Source: Massilia sp. erpn (GTDB taxonomy: Bacteria; Pseudomonadota; Gammaproteobacteria; Burkholderiales; Burkholderiaceae_D). From it: 64,000 bases of DNA. Below the pieces are notes generated by a model. The model searched no databases, had not been told where the DNA came from, and was given only the letters and a program-made list of their open reading frames with translations. The position numbers and the translations under genes are program-made. Shown piece by piece: positions 39,028 through 48,310 of the stretch; position 1 is the stretch's first letter, and every line of letters begins with the position of its first letter. The stretch lies in assembly GCF_024400215.1 (NCBI RefSeq), contig NZ_CP053748.1, positions 3,410,001 through 3,474,000 on the forward strand, given 5' to 3'.

Positions 39028-39877
39028 GGCGGCCGGCCTTGGCCGCCTGCTGCTGCAGGCCGGCTTGTGCGCCGCCCTGTGGCTGACCGCGATGCAGGCC
39101 TGGGCGGCGGTGGCGGGCACGGTGGTGCAGTTGAGCGGGCCGCTGCTGGCGAAGAAAGCCAATGGCACGGTCAAGATCCTCTCGCTCAAATCCGAGGTGG
39201 AAAACGGCGACACCCTCGTCACCGAGAAAAACACCTACGCCATGCTGCGCTTCATCGACAACAGCGAAATCACACTGCGGCCCGCGTCCACCATGACGAT
39301 CGAGAACTTCAGCTTCGACAAGGGCAAGCCGGAAGGCGATCAGGCCCATTTCAGTCTGGTGAAGGGCGGCCTGCGTTCGATCACCGGCCTGCTGGGGCAG
39401 CGCAATAAGGAAAAATTCTCGCTCAAGACGCCGGCCGCCACCATCGGCATCCGCGGCACCACCTTTATCGTCGAGTATGTGGCGCCGGACGACGCGCCGG
39501 CCCTGGCCTCGGCCCGGCGCTTCCTGGGCGCCAGCACGGCGGCGCTGGCGCCGGACAGCCTGCCGCCCGCGCCGCTGCAGCTGGCCCAGATGGCGCAACC
39601 CTTGCCTCCTGCCGGTGGAGCGCGTCCCGCCGGCCTGTATGTGCAGGTGGTGGCGGGCCAGATCAATGTCAGCAACGGTGGTGGCGGGTTGAATTTCAGC
39701 GCCGGCCAGTTCGGCTACGTGCCCAGCACGACGCTGCCGCCCATTGTCTTGCCGGCCAATCCGGGCCTGCAATTCACCCCGCCGCCGGCCTTCAGTGCGG
39801 CCGCCAACCCGGCCGCCCAGGCCAATCCCGGCAGCGACAGCGGCAAGGGCAAAGCCGTCGATTGCGAGGTGCGCTGA
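38993..39877 (+). CDS. FecR-domain exported protein
   Basis: A 294-residue protein. An N-terminal signal peptide (LLLQAGLCAALWLTAMQAWA) precedes a FecR-type beta domain (about 40-165: GTVVQLSGPLLAKKANGTVKIL, RFIDNSEITLRPASTMTIENF, TPAATIGIRGTTFIVEYV). A Pro/Ala-rich tail follows. FecR domains occur in periplasmic regulators and in proteins encoded near CHASE2 cyclases and surface proteins. No membrane anchor typical of an anti-sigma FecR is present and no sigma factor gene adjoins. ATG 38993 lies within the TpsA gene (35-base overlap), so it is coupled to the exoprotein and may help its assembly or sensing. Confidence 0.88.
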   Translation: MRKPHPKCIATEAAGLGRLLLQAGLCAALWLTAMQAWAAVAGTVVQLSGPLLAKKANGTVKILSLKSEVENGDTLVTEKNTYAMLRFIDNSEITLRPASTMTIENFSFDKGKPEGDQAHFSLVKGGLRSITGLLGQRNKEKFSLKTPAATIGIRGTTFIVEYVAPDDAPALASARRFLGASTAALAPDSLPPAPLQLAQMAQPLPPAGGARPAGLYVQVVAGQINVSNGGGGLNFSAGQFGYVPSTTLPPIVLPANPGLQFTPPPAFSAAANPAAQANPGSDSGKGKAVDCEVR

Positions 39878-39896
39878 ACCGTTTTGCAAAAAATGC

Positions 39897-39927
39897 TTGA
39901 CCTTCCCATCATGGGATACTTGATGCT
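39897..39927 (+). promoter_or_regulatory. CueR-type copper promoter of copA
   Basis: TTGACC (39897-39902) and GATGCT (39922-39927) are separated by 19 bases, the long spacer typical of MerR-family promoters. The spacer holds a TCCCATCATGGGA dyad. The same -35 and TTCCC start recur before copZ (50473-50503). Confidence 0.85.
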
Positions 39928-39956
39928 GGCGTTATATTCAGGCAGAGGAGTATCCC

Positions 39957-42170
39957 GTGACGAGTTCCACCTATACCCAGACCGTCCGCATCGACGGCAT
40001 GACCTGCGCCTCCTGCGTTGCCCGCGTTGAAAAGGCCTTGGCCGCCGTGCCGGGCGTGGGCAAGGCCAGCGTCAACCTGGCGACCGAAACGGCCCGCATC
40101 GAGTCGGCCGATCCCCTGGAGTTTGGCCCCCTGCGCCAGGCCGTCGAAAAAGCCGGCTATGAAGCCGCGCCGGTGGCGCCCGATGCGCCGCCCAGCGCCG
40201 CCGCCAAGGACGCCGAAACGGCGTCGGCCCTGCCGCTCATCCTGTCCGCCCTGCTGTCCCTGCCGCTGATGGCGCCCATGGTGGCCGGCTGGTTCGGCGG
40301 CCACCTGATGCTGGACGGCTGGCTGCAATGGCTGCTGGCCACCCCCGTGCAATTCGTCTTCGGCGCGCGCTTCTATAAAGCCGGCTGGAAGGCGGCGCGT
40401 GCCGGCGCCGGCAATATGGACTTGCTGGTGGCCCTCGGCACCAGCGCCGCCTATGGCTTGAGCGTGTACCTGGTGCTGTCGGGCGGGGCCATGGCCCACC
40501 TGTATTTCGAGGCATCGGCCGTGGTCATTACCCTGGTCCTGCTGGGCAAATGGCTGGAAGCGCGTGCCAAGCGCCAGACCACGTCGGCCATCCGTGCCCT
40601 GCAGACCCTGCGCCCCGAGTCGGCGCGGGTGCGCGGCCCGCAAGGCGATGTGGATACGCCGATCGCCGAGGTGCGCCTGGGTGACCTGGTGGTGGTGCGG
40701 CCCGGCGAGCGCATCGCCGTCGATGGCGAGGTGGTGGAGGGCAGCAGCCATGTGGATGAATCCCTGATCACCGGCGAAAGCCTGCCGGTGGCGCGCCATG
40801 CGGGCGAGCGCGTGACGGGCGGCGCCATCAACGGAGATGGCCTGCTGCTGGTGCGCACCAGTGCCACCGGCGCGGAAACCACGCTGGCGCGCATCATCCG
40901 CCTGGTGGAAGACGCCCAGGCCGAGAAGGCGCCGGTGCAGCACCTGGTGGACCGCGTCAGCGCCGTCTTCGTGCCGGTGGTGCTGGTATTGGCCCTGCTT
41001 ACCTTGCTGGGCTGGTGGTTCGTCAGCGGCGATATCGAGCGCGCCACCATCAATGCGGTGGCGGTGCTGGTAATCGCCTGTCCCTGCGCTCTCGGCCTGG
41101 CTACGCCCGCCGCCATCATGGCAGGCACCGGCGTGGCGGCCCGTCGCGGTATCCTGATCAAGGACGCCGAAGCGCTGGAAATGGCCTACCAGGTAGGCAC
41201 CGTGGTGTTCGACAAGACCGGCACCCTGACCCAGGGCAAACCGGCGCTCGCGGCCCTGATCCCGCATGGCATTGAAAAAGCGCGCCTGCTGCAGCTGGCC
41301 GCCGCCGTGCAGCGCGGCAGCGAGCATTCGCTGGCGCGCGCCGTGCTGGATGCGGAACGCAGCGCCATCGAGGCGGGCGGCGCCCCGGCCAGCCTGGATG
41401 GCAGCGCCATCACCGCCCTGGCCGGACGCGGTCTGGCCGCCAGCGTGGATGGCATGCGCCTGCTGCTGGGCAGTACCCGCCTGCTGGAAGAGCAGAAGAT
41501 CGATACCGCGCCGCTGCAGGCCCGCGCCGAGGTGCTGGAGCGGGGCGGCCATACCGTGTCCTGGCTGGCCGACGCGCGCGGCAAGCAGTTGCTTGGCCTG
41601 CTGGCTTTTGCCGACCAGGTCAAGCCGCATGCCGCCGCCGCCGTGCGCCGCCTGCACAGCCGTGGCATCGCCACCGTCATGCTCACCGGCGACAACCAGG
41701 GCAGCGCCCAGGCGGTGGCCGCGCAGACCGGCGTGGGCAGCTTTGTCGCCGGCCTGCTGCCGGCCGACAAGACCCGGCACATCGAACGCATCAAGGCCGA
41801 AGGCCAGGCCGGCGCGCGCATCGCCATGGTGGGCGACGGCATCAACGACGCGCCGGCGCTGGCGGCGGCCGATGTGGGCATCGCCATGTCCACCGGCACC
41901 GACGTTGCCATGCACGCCGCCGGCATCACCCTGATGCGCGGCGATCCGCTGCTGGTGGCCGATGCCATCGACATCTCGCGCCGCACCTTCAACAAGATCC
42001 GCCAGAACCTGTTCTGGGCTTTCGTCTACAATCTGGCGGGTATTCCGCTGGCGGCGTTCGGCCTGCTGAATCCCATGCTGGCCGGCGCGGCGATGGCGCT
42101 CAGTTCCGTCAGCGTGATCAGCAACGCCTTGCTGCTGCGCCGCTGGCAAGCACTTAAGGAGCAGGAATGA
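39957..42170 (+). CDS. copA: Copper-exporting P1B-type ATPase
   Basis: Exports cytoplasmic Cu(I) across the inner membrane. It has 737 residues with a single N-terminal HMA domain (GMTCASC, Cys17 and Cys20), the CPC metal motif in [17 protein letters not shown], the phosphorylation loop [13 protein letters not shown], the His-Pro-like SEHSLARAV region, and the hinge [37 protein letters not shown]. The start is GTG at 39957 after a GCAGAGGAG ribosome site. The stop overlaps cueR (ATGA). A CueR-type promoter is directly upstream. Confidence 0.96.
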   Translation: MTSSTYTQTVRIDGMTCASCVARVEKALAAVPGVGKASVNLATETARIESADPLEFGPLRQAVEKAGYEAAPVAPDAPPSAAAKDAETASALPLILSALLSLPLMAPMVAGWFGGHLMLDGWLQWLLATPVQFVFGARFYKAGWKAARAGAGNMDLLVALGTSAAYGLSVYLVLSGGAMAHLYFEASAVVITLVLLGKWLEARAKRQTTSAIRALQTLRPESARVRGPQGDVDTPIAEVRLGDLVVVRPGERIAVDGEVVEGSSHVDESLITGESLPVARHAGERVTGGAINGDGLLLVRTSATGAETTLARIIRLVEDAQAEKAPVQHLVDRVSAVFVPVVLVLALLTLLGWWFVSGDIERATINAVAVLVIACPCALGLATPAAIMAGTGVAARRGILIKDAEALEMAYQVGTVVFDKTGTLTQGKPALAALIPHGIEKARLLQLAAAVQRGSEHSLARAVLDAERSAIEAGGAPASLDGSAITALAGRGLAASVDGMRLLLGSTRLLEEQKIDTAPLQARAEVLERGGHTVSWLADARGKQLLGLLAFADQVKPHAAAAVRRLHSRGIATVMLTGDNQGSAQAVAAQTGVGSFVAGLLPADKTRHIERIKAEGQAGARIAMVGDGINDAPALAAADVGIAMSTGTDVAMHAAGITLMRGDPLLVADAIDISRRTFNKIRQNLFWAFVYNLAGIPLAAFGLLNPMLAGAAMALSSVSVISNALLLRRWQALKEQE

Positions 42171-42562
42171 ATATAGGACAGGCGGCCACCGCATCGGGCG
42201 TCAGCGCCAAGATGATCCGCTATTACGAAAGCATAGGACTGGTCAGCGAGAGCAGGCGCAGCGACAGCGGCTACCGCATCTACGGCGACAAGGATCTGCA
42301 CGCGCTGCGCTTCATCAAGCGCGCGCGCAACCTGGGTTTTTCGCTGGAGCAGATCCGCGACCTGCTTTCGCTGTGGCAGAACAATGAACGCGCCAGTGCC
42401 GATGTCAAGGCCATCGCCCTGGCCCATGTCGATGAGCTGAACCAGCGCATCCGCGAACTCAGTGAAATGCGCGACACCCTGGCCAGCCTGGCCGATTCCT
42501 GCCACGGCGACCAGCGCCCCGACTGCCCCATCCTGCAGACCCTGGGCAAACCCTGCCACTAG
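42167..42562 (+). CDS. cueR: CueR, MerR-family copper-responsive regulator
   Basis: A 131-residue activator. The N-terminal winged helix ([26 protein letters not shown]) is followed by a dimerisation helix and a C-terminal Cu(I)-binding loop with two Cys ([14 protein letters not shown]), the spacing expected for CueR rather than ZntR or PbrR. It overlaps copA by 4 bases and so is expressed with it. It likely acts at the two 19-bp-spacer promoters in this window. Confidence 0.94.
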   Translation: MNIGQAATASGVSAKMIRYYESIGLVSESRRSDSGYRIYGDKDLHALRFIKRARNLGFSLEQIRDLLSLWQNNERASADVKAIALAHVDELNQRIRELSEMRDTLASLADSCHGDQRPDCPILQTLGKPCH

Positions 42563-42583
42563 ACCGGCGCGTGTTAATAAACG

Positions 42584-42589
42584 TATAAT
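42584..42589 (+). promoter_or_regulatory. -10 element upstream of the cobalamin riboswitch
   Basis: TATAAT lies about 12 bases before the riboswitch begins. No good -35 was found at 16-18 bases upstream. Confidence 0.45.
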
Positions 42590-42599
42590 ATCCACCGTT

Positions 42600-42800
42600 T
42601 GGTGCCCGGGTGCGAATTCTCGCGCCCAGTTAAACGGGAAACACAGGCCGCAGCGCGGCCAAGGTGTGCTGCCCCCGCAACGGTAAGCAAGCGCCGTCTT
42701 CCGACGGCAGGCTCTCTCTCAACAACCACTGTGCATTTGGCATGGGAAGGTGGGATGGTCCGACTTGCCAGCCCGGATACCGGCCAGACAGGTGGAAGCG
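42600..42800 (+). ncRNA. Cobalamin riboswitch
   Basis: The leader of the TonB-dependent receptor gene carries class landmarks in order: GGTGCCCGGGTGCG, TTAAACGGGAAACACAGGCC, GGTGTGCTGCCCCCGCAACGGTAA, the GGCATGGGAAGGTGGGA region and the B12 box CAGCCCGGATACCGGCC (42769-42785). Just after it, GAAGCGCG (42795-42802) and CGCGCTTC (42809-42816) form a hairpin that may be the expression platform. Bound adenosylcobalamin should lower expression of the receptor. Confidence 0.95.
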
Positions 42801-42872
42801 CGCCATCCCGCGCTTCTGTTCAATCGCGCCCACGGGGAGGTGGGCCGGATTGCATTCAAAGATGGATTTTCC

Positions 42873-44939
42873 ATGACTGTGCGCAGCACCATTCTGGCCG
42901 CATCCCTGCTGGCCGCCTTCCCATACGCCCACGCCGCAGAGGCGGAGAAAACCGTTCCCGCCGTCCCGCTGGACGTGGTGGAAGTCACCGGCCATTACAA
43001 CAACAGCGTCGGCACCTCGGACGCCGCCAGCCAGGGCCAGGTCAAGGCCGCCCTGATCGCCAACCGTCCGGCCCTGCGCCCCGGCGAGCTGCTCGAATTC
43101 GTTCCCGGCGTGATCGTCACCCAGCACAGCGGCGACGGCAAGGCCAACCAATACTTCCTGCGCGGTTTCAATCTCGACCACGGCACCGACTTCGCCACCT
43201 TTGTCGACGGCATGCCGGTGAATATGCGCACCCATGCCCATGGCCAGGGCTATACCGACCTGAATTTCCTGATTCCTGAACTGGTGGAGCGCATCGCCTA
43301 CCGCAAAGGCCCATACTACGCGGAGGAAGGCGACTTCGCTTCGGCCGGCGCGGCACATATGTCCCTGTTCAACCAGCTGAAACAGAATATGGCGACCCTG
43401 ACCGTCGGTGAAAACCGCTATATGCGCGGCATGCTGGCCGGTTCCAGCGCGGCCGCCGGCGGTACGCTGCTGTATGGCCTGGAGCTGGCGCATAACGACG
43501 GTCCGTGGGTGCATCCCGAAGCCTTCCGCAAGAACAGCGGCGTGCTGCGCTACAGCACCGTGAGCGGCGCCGACCAGTATGCCGTCACGGCCATGGCGTA
43601 CAAGGGTTCCTGGCACGCCAGCAACCAGATTCCGCTGCGCGCGGTGGAAAGCGGGGCGCTGAACCCGTTCGACGCCATCGACCCGACGGACGGCGGCCGC
43701 ACCGCGCGTTACAGCCTGTCCGGAGAATGGAAGCGCCGCAGCGGCGAGGCGCAGAGCCAGGCCAATGTGTATGCCGTGCGCTCCGACCTGACCCTGTTCA
43801 ACAACCACACCTACTTCCTCGACGATCCGGAAAACGGTGACCAGAACCGCCAGACGGAGCGCCGCCGCATGCTGGGCTTTGCCGCCTCGCACAGCTGGCC
43901 GGCCACGCTGGGCGGTTTCAGCATGAGCCACAAGATCGGCGCGCAAGGGCGTTACGACCATATCTCGCCACTGTCGCTGCTGGCCACCAAGAACCAGCAG
44001 GTGCTGAGCACCGTCAGCGAATCGAAGGTGAAGGAAGCCAGCCTGGCCGCCTACTACGAGAACACCCTGCACTGGACGCCATGGCTGCGCAGCATCGCCG
44101 GCCTGCGCTACGACAGCTACCGCTTCGACGTCGCCAGCAATATCGCGGAAAACTCGGGCAAGGTGAACGCCCATATCACCTCGCCCAAGCTGTCCTTCGT
44201 GCTGGGACCATGGCAGAGCACCGAATTCTTCCTGAACTACGGTTCCGGCTTCCACAGCAACGACGCGCGCGGCACCACGGCCCACCTGTCGCCGAAGGAG
44301 CGCGAGCCGATCGAGCCGGTGACGCCGCTGGTGCGCACGCGCGGCGGGGAAATCGGCGTGCGCAGCGAAATGCTGCCCGGCCTGCAAAGCTCGCTGGCGC
44401 TGTGGAAGCTGCGTTCGGCCTCGGAACTGGTGTTCTCGGGCGACGCGGGCGACACGGCGCCGAGCCGCGCCAGCAAGCGTTCCGGCATCGAGCTGAATAA
44501 CCATTACGTGGCGCGCAGCTGGCTGCTGTTCGACCTGGACCTGGCATACTCGCGCGGCCGCTACAGCGAAGCCGATCCAGCCGGCGACCATATCCCCGGC
44601 GCGGTGGAGAAGGTGGCATCCTTTGGCGCCACGGTGAACGATATCGGCCCCTGGTCGGGCGCTTTCCAGATGCGCTATTTCGGCCCGCGTCCGCTGATCG
44701 AGGACAATAGCCAGCGTTCCAAGGGCACGGCGATTGCCTATCTGCGCGCGGGCTACCGCTTCAACCGCAACTGGCAGCTGTCGCTGGACGTGTTCAATCT
44801 GTTCGACCGCAAGGCCAGCGATATCGACTACTTCTACGCCTCGCGCCTGCCGGGCGAAGCGGCCGAAGGCGTGCAGGATGTGCATTACCACCCGGCCGAG
44901 CGGCGCAACTTCCGCCTGACCCTGCGCGCCAGCTTCTGA
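42873..44939 (+). CDS. TonB-dependent receptor, cobalamin-riboswitch controlled
   Basis: Outer-membrane active transporter of 688 residues. Signal peptide (STILAASLLAAFPYAHA), TonB-box-like segment (LDVVEVTG), plug domain (RPGELLEFVPGVIVTQHSGDGKANQYFLRGFNLDHGTDFATFVDGMPVN) and a 22-strand barrel ending FRLTLRASF. The upstream riboswitch implies uptake of cobalamin, a cobinamide-like precursor or a metal linked to B12 metabolism. It is longer than typical BtuB, and its plug resembles the iron/other-substrate type (His-rich loops MRTHAHGQGYTDLN), so I do not name it btuB. The longer frame to 42750 runs through the riboswitch and is rejected. Confidence 0.93.
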   Translation: MTVRSTILAASLLAAFPYAHAAEAEKTVPAVPLDVVEVTGHYNNSVGTSDAASQGQVKAALIANRPALRPGELLEFVPGVIVTQHSGDGKANQYFLRGFNLDHGTDFATFVDGMPVNMRTHAHGQGYTDLNFLIPELVERIAYRKGPYYAEEGDFASAGAAHMSLFNQLKQNMATLTVGENRYMRGMLAGSSAAAGGTLLYGLELAHNDGPWVHPEAFRKNSGVLRYSTVSGADQYAVTAMAYKGSWHASNQIPLRAVESGALNPFDAIDPTDGGRTARYSLSGEWKRRSGEAQSQANVYAVRSDLTLFNNHTYFLDDPENGDQNRQTERRRMLGFAASHSWPATLGGFSMSHKIGAQGRYDHISPLSLLATKNQQVLSTVSESKVKEASLAAYYENTLHWTPWLRSIAGLRYDSYRFDVASNIAENSGKVNAHITSPKLSFVLGPWQSTEFFLNYGSGFHSNDARGTTAHLSPKEREPIEPVTPLVRTRGGEIGVRSEMLPGLQSSLALWKLRSASELVFSGDAGDTAPSRASKRSGIELNNHYVARSWLLFDLDLAYSRGRYSEADPAGDHIPGAVEKVASFGATVNDIGPWSGAFQMRYFGPRPLIEDNSQRSKGTAIAYLRAGYRFNRNWQLSLDVFNLFDRKASDIDYFYASRLPGEAAEGVQDVHYHPAERRNFRLTLRASF

Positions 44940-44955
44940 GCCCGGGCGCGGACCG

Positions 44956-45717
44956 TCAGCGCAGGAACATATAGACGGTCAGCAGCGCGCCCACGATGAC
45001 GACGAAAATGCGCATCAGGCGCGGCGGCAGGCGGTAGATCAGCCAGGAGCCGGCCAGGCCGCCGGCAATGCCGCCCGCGCACAGGGCCAGCGCGGCGGGC
45101 CAGCTGATCAGGCTGGAAAAAGCGAAGATGGCGGTGGCCGCCGCGTTCATCGCCATCGCCAGCATATTCTTGGTGGCGGTGGCGGCGCGGATCTGCTGTC
45201 CGGCGATGGTCAGCGCGGCCAGCATCAGGAAGCCGATGCCGCCGCCGAAGTAGCCGCCATAGATGGCGATGCAGCTTTGCACCAGTATCAGCACGCCTTT
45301 CGGCATGCTGCTGGCGGCGTGCATGGGCTGCTTGCGGAAAGCGCCCCAGGCGAACATCGAGGTGGCGAACAGCACCAGCCAGGGCACCAGGCGCGCAAAG
45401 AAGGTCGGCGGCGTAATGCGCAGCAGGATGGCGCCCAGCACGCCGCCCACCACGCTGATCAGGAACATCTGGCGGAAAGTGAGCGGTCCCACATCGTCCA
45501 CCAGCTTGCGCCCGGCCACGGCGGACGTGGCCTGGCTGGGGAACATGGCGATGGTGGAGGTCATATTCGCCGCCAGCGGATTCAGGCCGGCCAGCAGCAG
45601 GGCGGGAAAGGTGATGAAGGAACCACCGCCGGCCAGCGCATTCTGTACCCCGGCGAACAGGCCGGCGGCGGCGATCAGGACGATGGTATGCAATTCCAGC
45701 GGCGGGACAGGAGGCAT
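44956..45717 (-). CDS. TauE/SafE-family membrane permease
   Basis: A 253-residue inner-membrane protein with about eight hydrophobic segments. The family signature appears twice: FAGVQNALAGGGSFITFPALLLAGLNPLAANMTST and YGGYFGGGIGFLMLAALTIAGQQ. The family exports or imports sulfite, sulfonates or related anions; substrate cannot be read here. It converges on the TonB-receptor gene with 16 bases between stops. No sulfur gene lies nearby. Confidence 0.92.
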   Translation of the reverse strand: MPPVPPLELHTIVLIAAAGLFAGVQNALAGGGSFITFPALLLAGLNPLAANMTSTIAMFPSQATSAVAGRKLVDDVGPLTFRQMFLISVVGGVLGAILLRITPPTFFARLVPWLVLFATSMFAWGAFRKQPMHAASSMPKGVLILVQSCIAIYGGYFGGGIGFLMLAALTIAGQQIRAATATKNMLAMAMNAAATAIFAFSSLISWPAALALCAGGIAGGLAGSWLIYRLPPRLMRIFVVIVGALLTVYMFLR

Positions 45718-45817
45718 GCGTGCTTTCGGTAGCGAAATTTCACACCCGATTATAACCGTGGCGCCTGCCGTGTCCTGTTGGGTTTGTCAATACGCAACAA
45801 TGCAAAAACAACCTTGT

Positions 45818-45868
45818 TGAAATTATTTCATTGAAATTATTGCATCGTTTTCGTGGCTGGGATACAGT
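45818..45868 (+). promoter_or_regulatory. Promoter with tandem AT-rich direct repeats
   Basis: TGAAATTATTTCAT (45818-45831) and TGAAATTATTGCAT (45832-45845) are back-to-back copies differing by one base; the first is also a TGAAAT-T-ATTTCA palindrome. The second overlaps a -35 TTGCAT (45840-45845), 17 bases before TACAGT (45863-45868). A regulator binding the repeats would affect the PEP-CTERM gene. Confidence 0.65.
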
Positions 45869-45927
45869 AAAAGCGTAGTGGCTTTTATCTTAAACAACGC
45901 ACTATCTAGAGAGGAGTTGCCTTGCTT

Positions 45928-46584
45928 ATGATGTCCCATACCTTTAAATCAATCGCCGTGGGTGCAATGCTGTTGGCTGCGGGCGCGGCCAATGCCGATA
46001 TCAAGGTGTATACCGACAAGTACGATTATCGCGGCGCTGTGACGGTGTCTGGCCTAGACAGCTTCAACGATATATCGGTTGACCCGATCCAGGGGCCGCT
46101 GTCGCGTTCCGCCGGTGCCTACAAGTACACCGCCAAAGTCGGCCCCAACTCGGATTCGTTCTGGGGCGGCACCGGCAGCAGCGTGGATGGCTGGCTGACC
46201 ACCGACAACCGCACCGACACCATCACCTTTACCGACTTTGGCGGCAAGGTGAATGGCGCCGGCCTGTTTGCCTTCGGCAGCAATTCGGCCGGTGTCTACG
46301 CAGCCGCCAACAGCATCACGCTGACCGCCAAGGACGAATTCGGCAAGCTGGCGACCTACACCATCAATAAACCGACCCAATCGTCCTTCATCGGCTTCGT
46401 CTCCACCGGCAAGCTGCTGGAACTGACGGTCAAGCTGACCGCGCAAGCGGGCGTATGGCCGACTGTGAACGATCTGTACCTGTCTTCCGTGACGGCCGTA
46501 CCGGAACCCGGCACCTACGCCATGCTGCTGGCAGGCCTGGGCATTGCCGGCGTGGCTGCGCGCCGCCGCCGCAACGCTCAGTAA
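45928..46584 (+). CDS. PEP-CTERM sorting domain protein
   Basis: A 218-residue exported protein. Signal peptide (SHTFKSIAVGAMLLAAGAANA) precedes a beta-rich domain (YDYRGAVTVSGLDSFNDISVD...ITFTDFGGKVNGAGLFAFGSN). The C-terminus VPEPGTYAMLLAGLGIAGVAARRRR is a PEP-CTERM signal: PEP motif, hydrophobic helix, Arg cluster, recognised by exosortase for surface delivery together with exopolysaccharide. No exosortase gene lies in the window. I chose ATG 45928 after the GAGGAG ribosome site; TTG 45922 and ATG 45931 are alternatives. Confidence 0.93.
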   Translation: MMSHTFKSIAVGAMLLAAGAANADIKVYTDKYDYRGAVTVSGLDSFNDISVDPIQGPLSRSAGAYKYTAKVGPNSDSFWGGTGSSVDGWLTTDNRTDTITFTDFGGKVNGAGLFAFGSNSAGVYAAANSITLTAKDEFGKLATYTINKPTQSSFIGFVSTGKLLELTVKLTAQAGVWPTVNDLYLSSVTAVPEPGTYAMLLAGLGIAGVAARRRRNAQ

Positions 46585-46589
46585 TCCCC

Positions 46590-47279
46590 TCATGCTGCGG
46601 CGCGCCCCCTTTGCGGGGCCAGCCGCAGTACCAGGCCATCCACGTCCGCCTCGGCGCGGGCGATGGATTGCGCCAGGCGCTCATCGCCGAATTCGTCGTA
46701 CTCGATGGCGGCGCCAAAACTCTCCCGTATCCCCATATAGCCGAAAGCTGTGCGCAGCGACGGCTCCACATGATTGATGGCGGCAATCCGCTCTCCCTCG
46801 CCGTAGCCATGGTCGCCGCGCGAGGACAGGACCACCAGCTTCTTGCCTGCTTGCGCCAGCAGCGGCCAGTATGGATCGCCGGCACGGCTGCGGTCGAAGC
46901 CGAAGGTGCGGCCGACGCGCACGATATTGTCGATATAGGCTTTGAATTGGGCGGGTGGGCCAAAGTTATACATCGGCACGCCGGCCACGATCACGTCGGC
47001 CTGCAGCAGTTCGTCGATCAGCGCATCGCTTTCGGCCAGCACCGCATGCATCCACGCTTCGCGTTTGGCGGGCGGCGTGAAGGCGGCATGTATCCAGTTG
47101 CCGGTGACCGGCGCGGGCGGCAGCGTGCCGACATCACGATAGATGATTTTCGCTTCAGGATCTTGCTCCCGCCAGCGGTCCACGAAGCGCTGGCTCAGGC
47201 GCCGCGTATGGGAGCCGTAAGGATCGCTGCCGGAACAGCCGGAGCGGGCGCTGGAATCAATATGCAGAAGGGTAGTCAT
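46590..47279 (-). CDS. azoR: FMN-dependent NADH:quinone/azo oxidoreductase
   Basis: A 229-residue flavodoxin-fold enzyme that reduces quinones and azo compounds. Seen: LLHIDSSAR at the N-terminus, VPMYNFGPPAQFKAYIDNIVRVGRTFGF in the FMN-binding and dimer region, and VVLSSRGDHGYGEGE. It is divergently transcribed from a LysR-type gene across a 118-base gap, so it is the likely target of that regulator. It converges on the PEP-CTERM gene with only 5 bases between. Confidence 0.9.
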   Translation of the reverse strand: MTTLLHIDSSARSGCSGSDPYGSHTRRLSQRFVDRWREQDPEAKIIYRDVGTLPPAPVTGNWIHAAFTPPAKREAWMHAVLAESDALIDELLQADVIVAGVPMYNFGPPAQFKAYIDNIVRVGRTFGFDRSRAGDPYWPLLAQAGKKLVVLSSRGDHGYGEGERIAAINHVEPSLRTAFGYMGIRESFGAAIEYDEFGDERLAQSIARAEADVDGLVLRLAPQRGRAAA

Positions 47280-47397
47280 AGTGTTTCATCCTTTTCTGTG
47301 AGGTCTCGATAGACTCTACTGTGGGGCTTGGCACGGATCCGGACAAACGATCATTTTTTTTCTTACGGATGAGTTTTGTTCAGGTATATTCAACGCC

Positions 47398-48300
47398 ATG
47401 AAACGACGCCTTCCCTCCCTCTCCGCGCTGCGCACCTTCGAAGCGGCGGCGCGCCTGCAAAGCTTCAAGATGGCGGCCGAGGAGCTGGCCGTCACCGCGA
47501 CCGCCGTCAGCCACCAGGTACGCGCGTTGGAAGAGGAACTGGGCTGCCCGCTGTTCCTGCGCAAGACGCGCGCTGTGGAATTGACGGCGGCAGGCCAGTT
47601 GCTGCTGCAAGCGGTACGGGAAGGGCTGGATGTGATGGCGGCCGGCGTCGAGCGCCTCAAGCAGCGCGCCCGCAGCACGGTCACGCTGTCCGTCATACCG
47701 GCCTTCGCCGCCAAGTGGCTGGTGCCAAGGCTGGCCGGCTTTCAGCAGGCGCATCCCCAGATCGATCTGCATGTGCAGGCCACCGGGCAGCCGGTTGATC
47801 TGCTGGGTGGCGCCGCCGATCTGGCCGTGCGCGGCGGCAGCGGCCATTATCCGGGACTGGATGCCGCCTGGCTGATGTCAGCCGGCTTTGCGCCGGTGGC
47901 GAGCACCCGTCTCAAGCTGCGCCGCCCCGCCGACCTGCTGCGCCAGAATCTGATCCACTTCGACTGGCAGCGCGGCTTTCGCGGCGCCCTGACCTGGGCG
48001 CGCTGGGCGCAGGCGGCAGGCATGACCCAGCTCGATACGGGCAGCGGCGTGCGCTATACCGATGAAAGTCACGCCATCCAGGCCGCCGTGGCGGGGCAGG
48101 GCGTGGCCCTGATCTCCCTGGCTCTGGTGCGGGATGAGATGGCGATGGGTTTGCTGCAAGCGCCTTTCGGTCCGGTGCTGGATAATTTCGCCTACTACCT
48201 GGTACATCCCTCCGGCCGCGAGCCCGCGCCCGCTGTGGCGGCAGTCGCAGCGTGGCTACAGGCGCAGGCGCAAGCCGCTACAATCGGCACGACGCGATAA
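47398..48300 (+). CDS. LysR-family transcriptional regulator (GcvA-like)
   Basis: A 300-residue regulator. The N-terminal helix-turn-helix is LPSLSALRTFEAAARLQSFKMAAEELAVTATAVSHQVRALEEELGCPLFLRKTRAVELTAAG, the pattern of the GcvA/AmpR branch, and the rest is a periplasmic-binding-type effector domain (VIPAFAAKWLVPRLAGFQQAHPQIDL). It lies divergent from azoR and 10 bases ahead of a GST gene. Control of these quinone and electrophile detoxification genes is likely by position. Confidence 0.92.
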   Translation: MKRRLPSLSALRTFEAAARLQSFKMAAEELAVTATAVSHQVRALEEELGCPLFLRKTRAVELTAAGQLLLQAVREGLDVMAAGVERLKQRARSTVTLSVIPAFAAKWLVPRLAGFQQAHPQIDLHVQATGQPVDLLGGAADLAVRGGSGHYPGLDAAWLMSAGFAPVASTRLKLRRPADLLRQNLIHFDWQRGFRGALTWARWAQAAGMTQLDTGSGVRYTDESHAIQAAVAGQGVALISLALVRDEMAMGLLQAPFGPVLDNFAYYLVHPSGREPAPAVAAVAAWLQAQAQAATIGTTR

Positions 48301-48310
48301 GGGGAGGCAT

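Noticed and set aside
42750..42872. Extended TonB-receptor N-terminus from 42750
   Set aside because: It would be translated through the riboswitch; the signal peptide starts at 42873.
47320..47345. Sigma54 site near TTGGCACGG upstream of the LysR gene
   Set aside because: The -24-like half is good, but the -12 GC is not at the required spacing.
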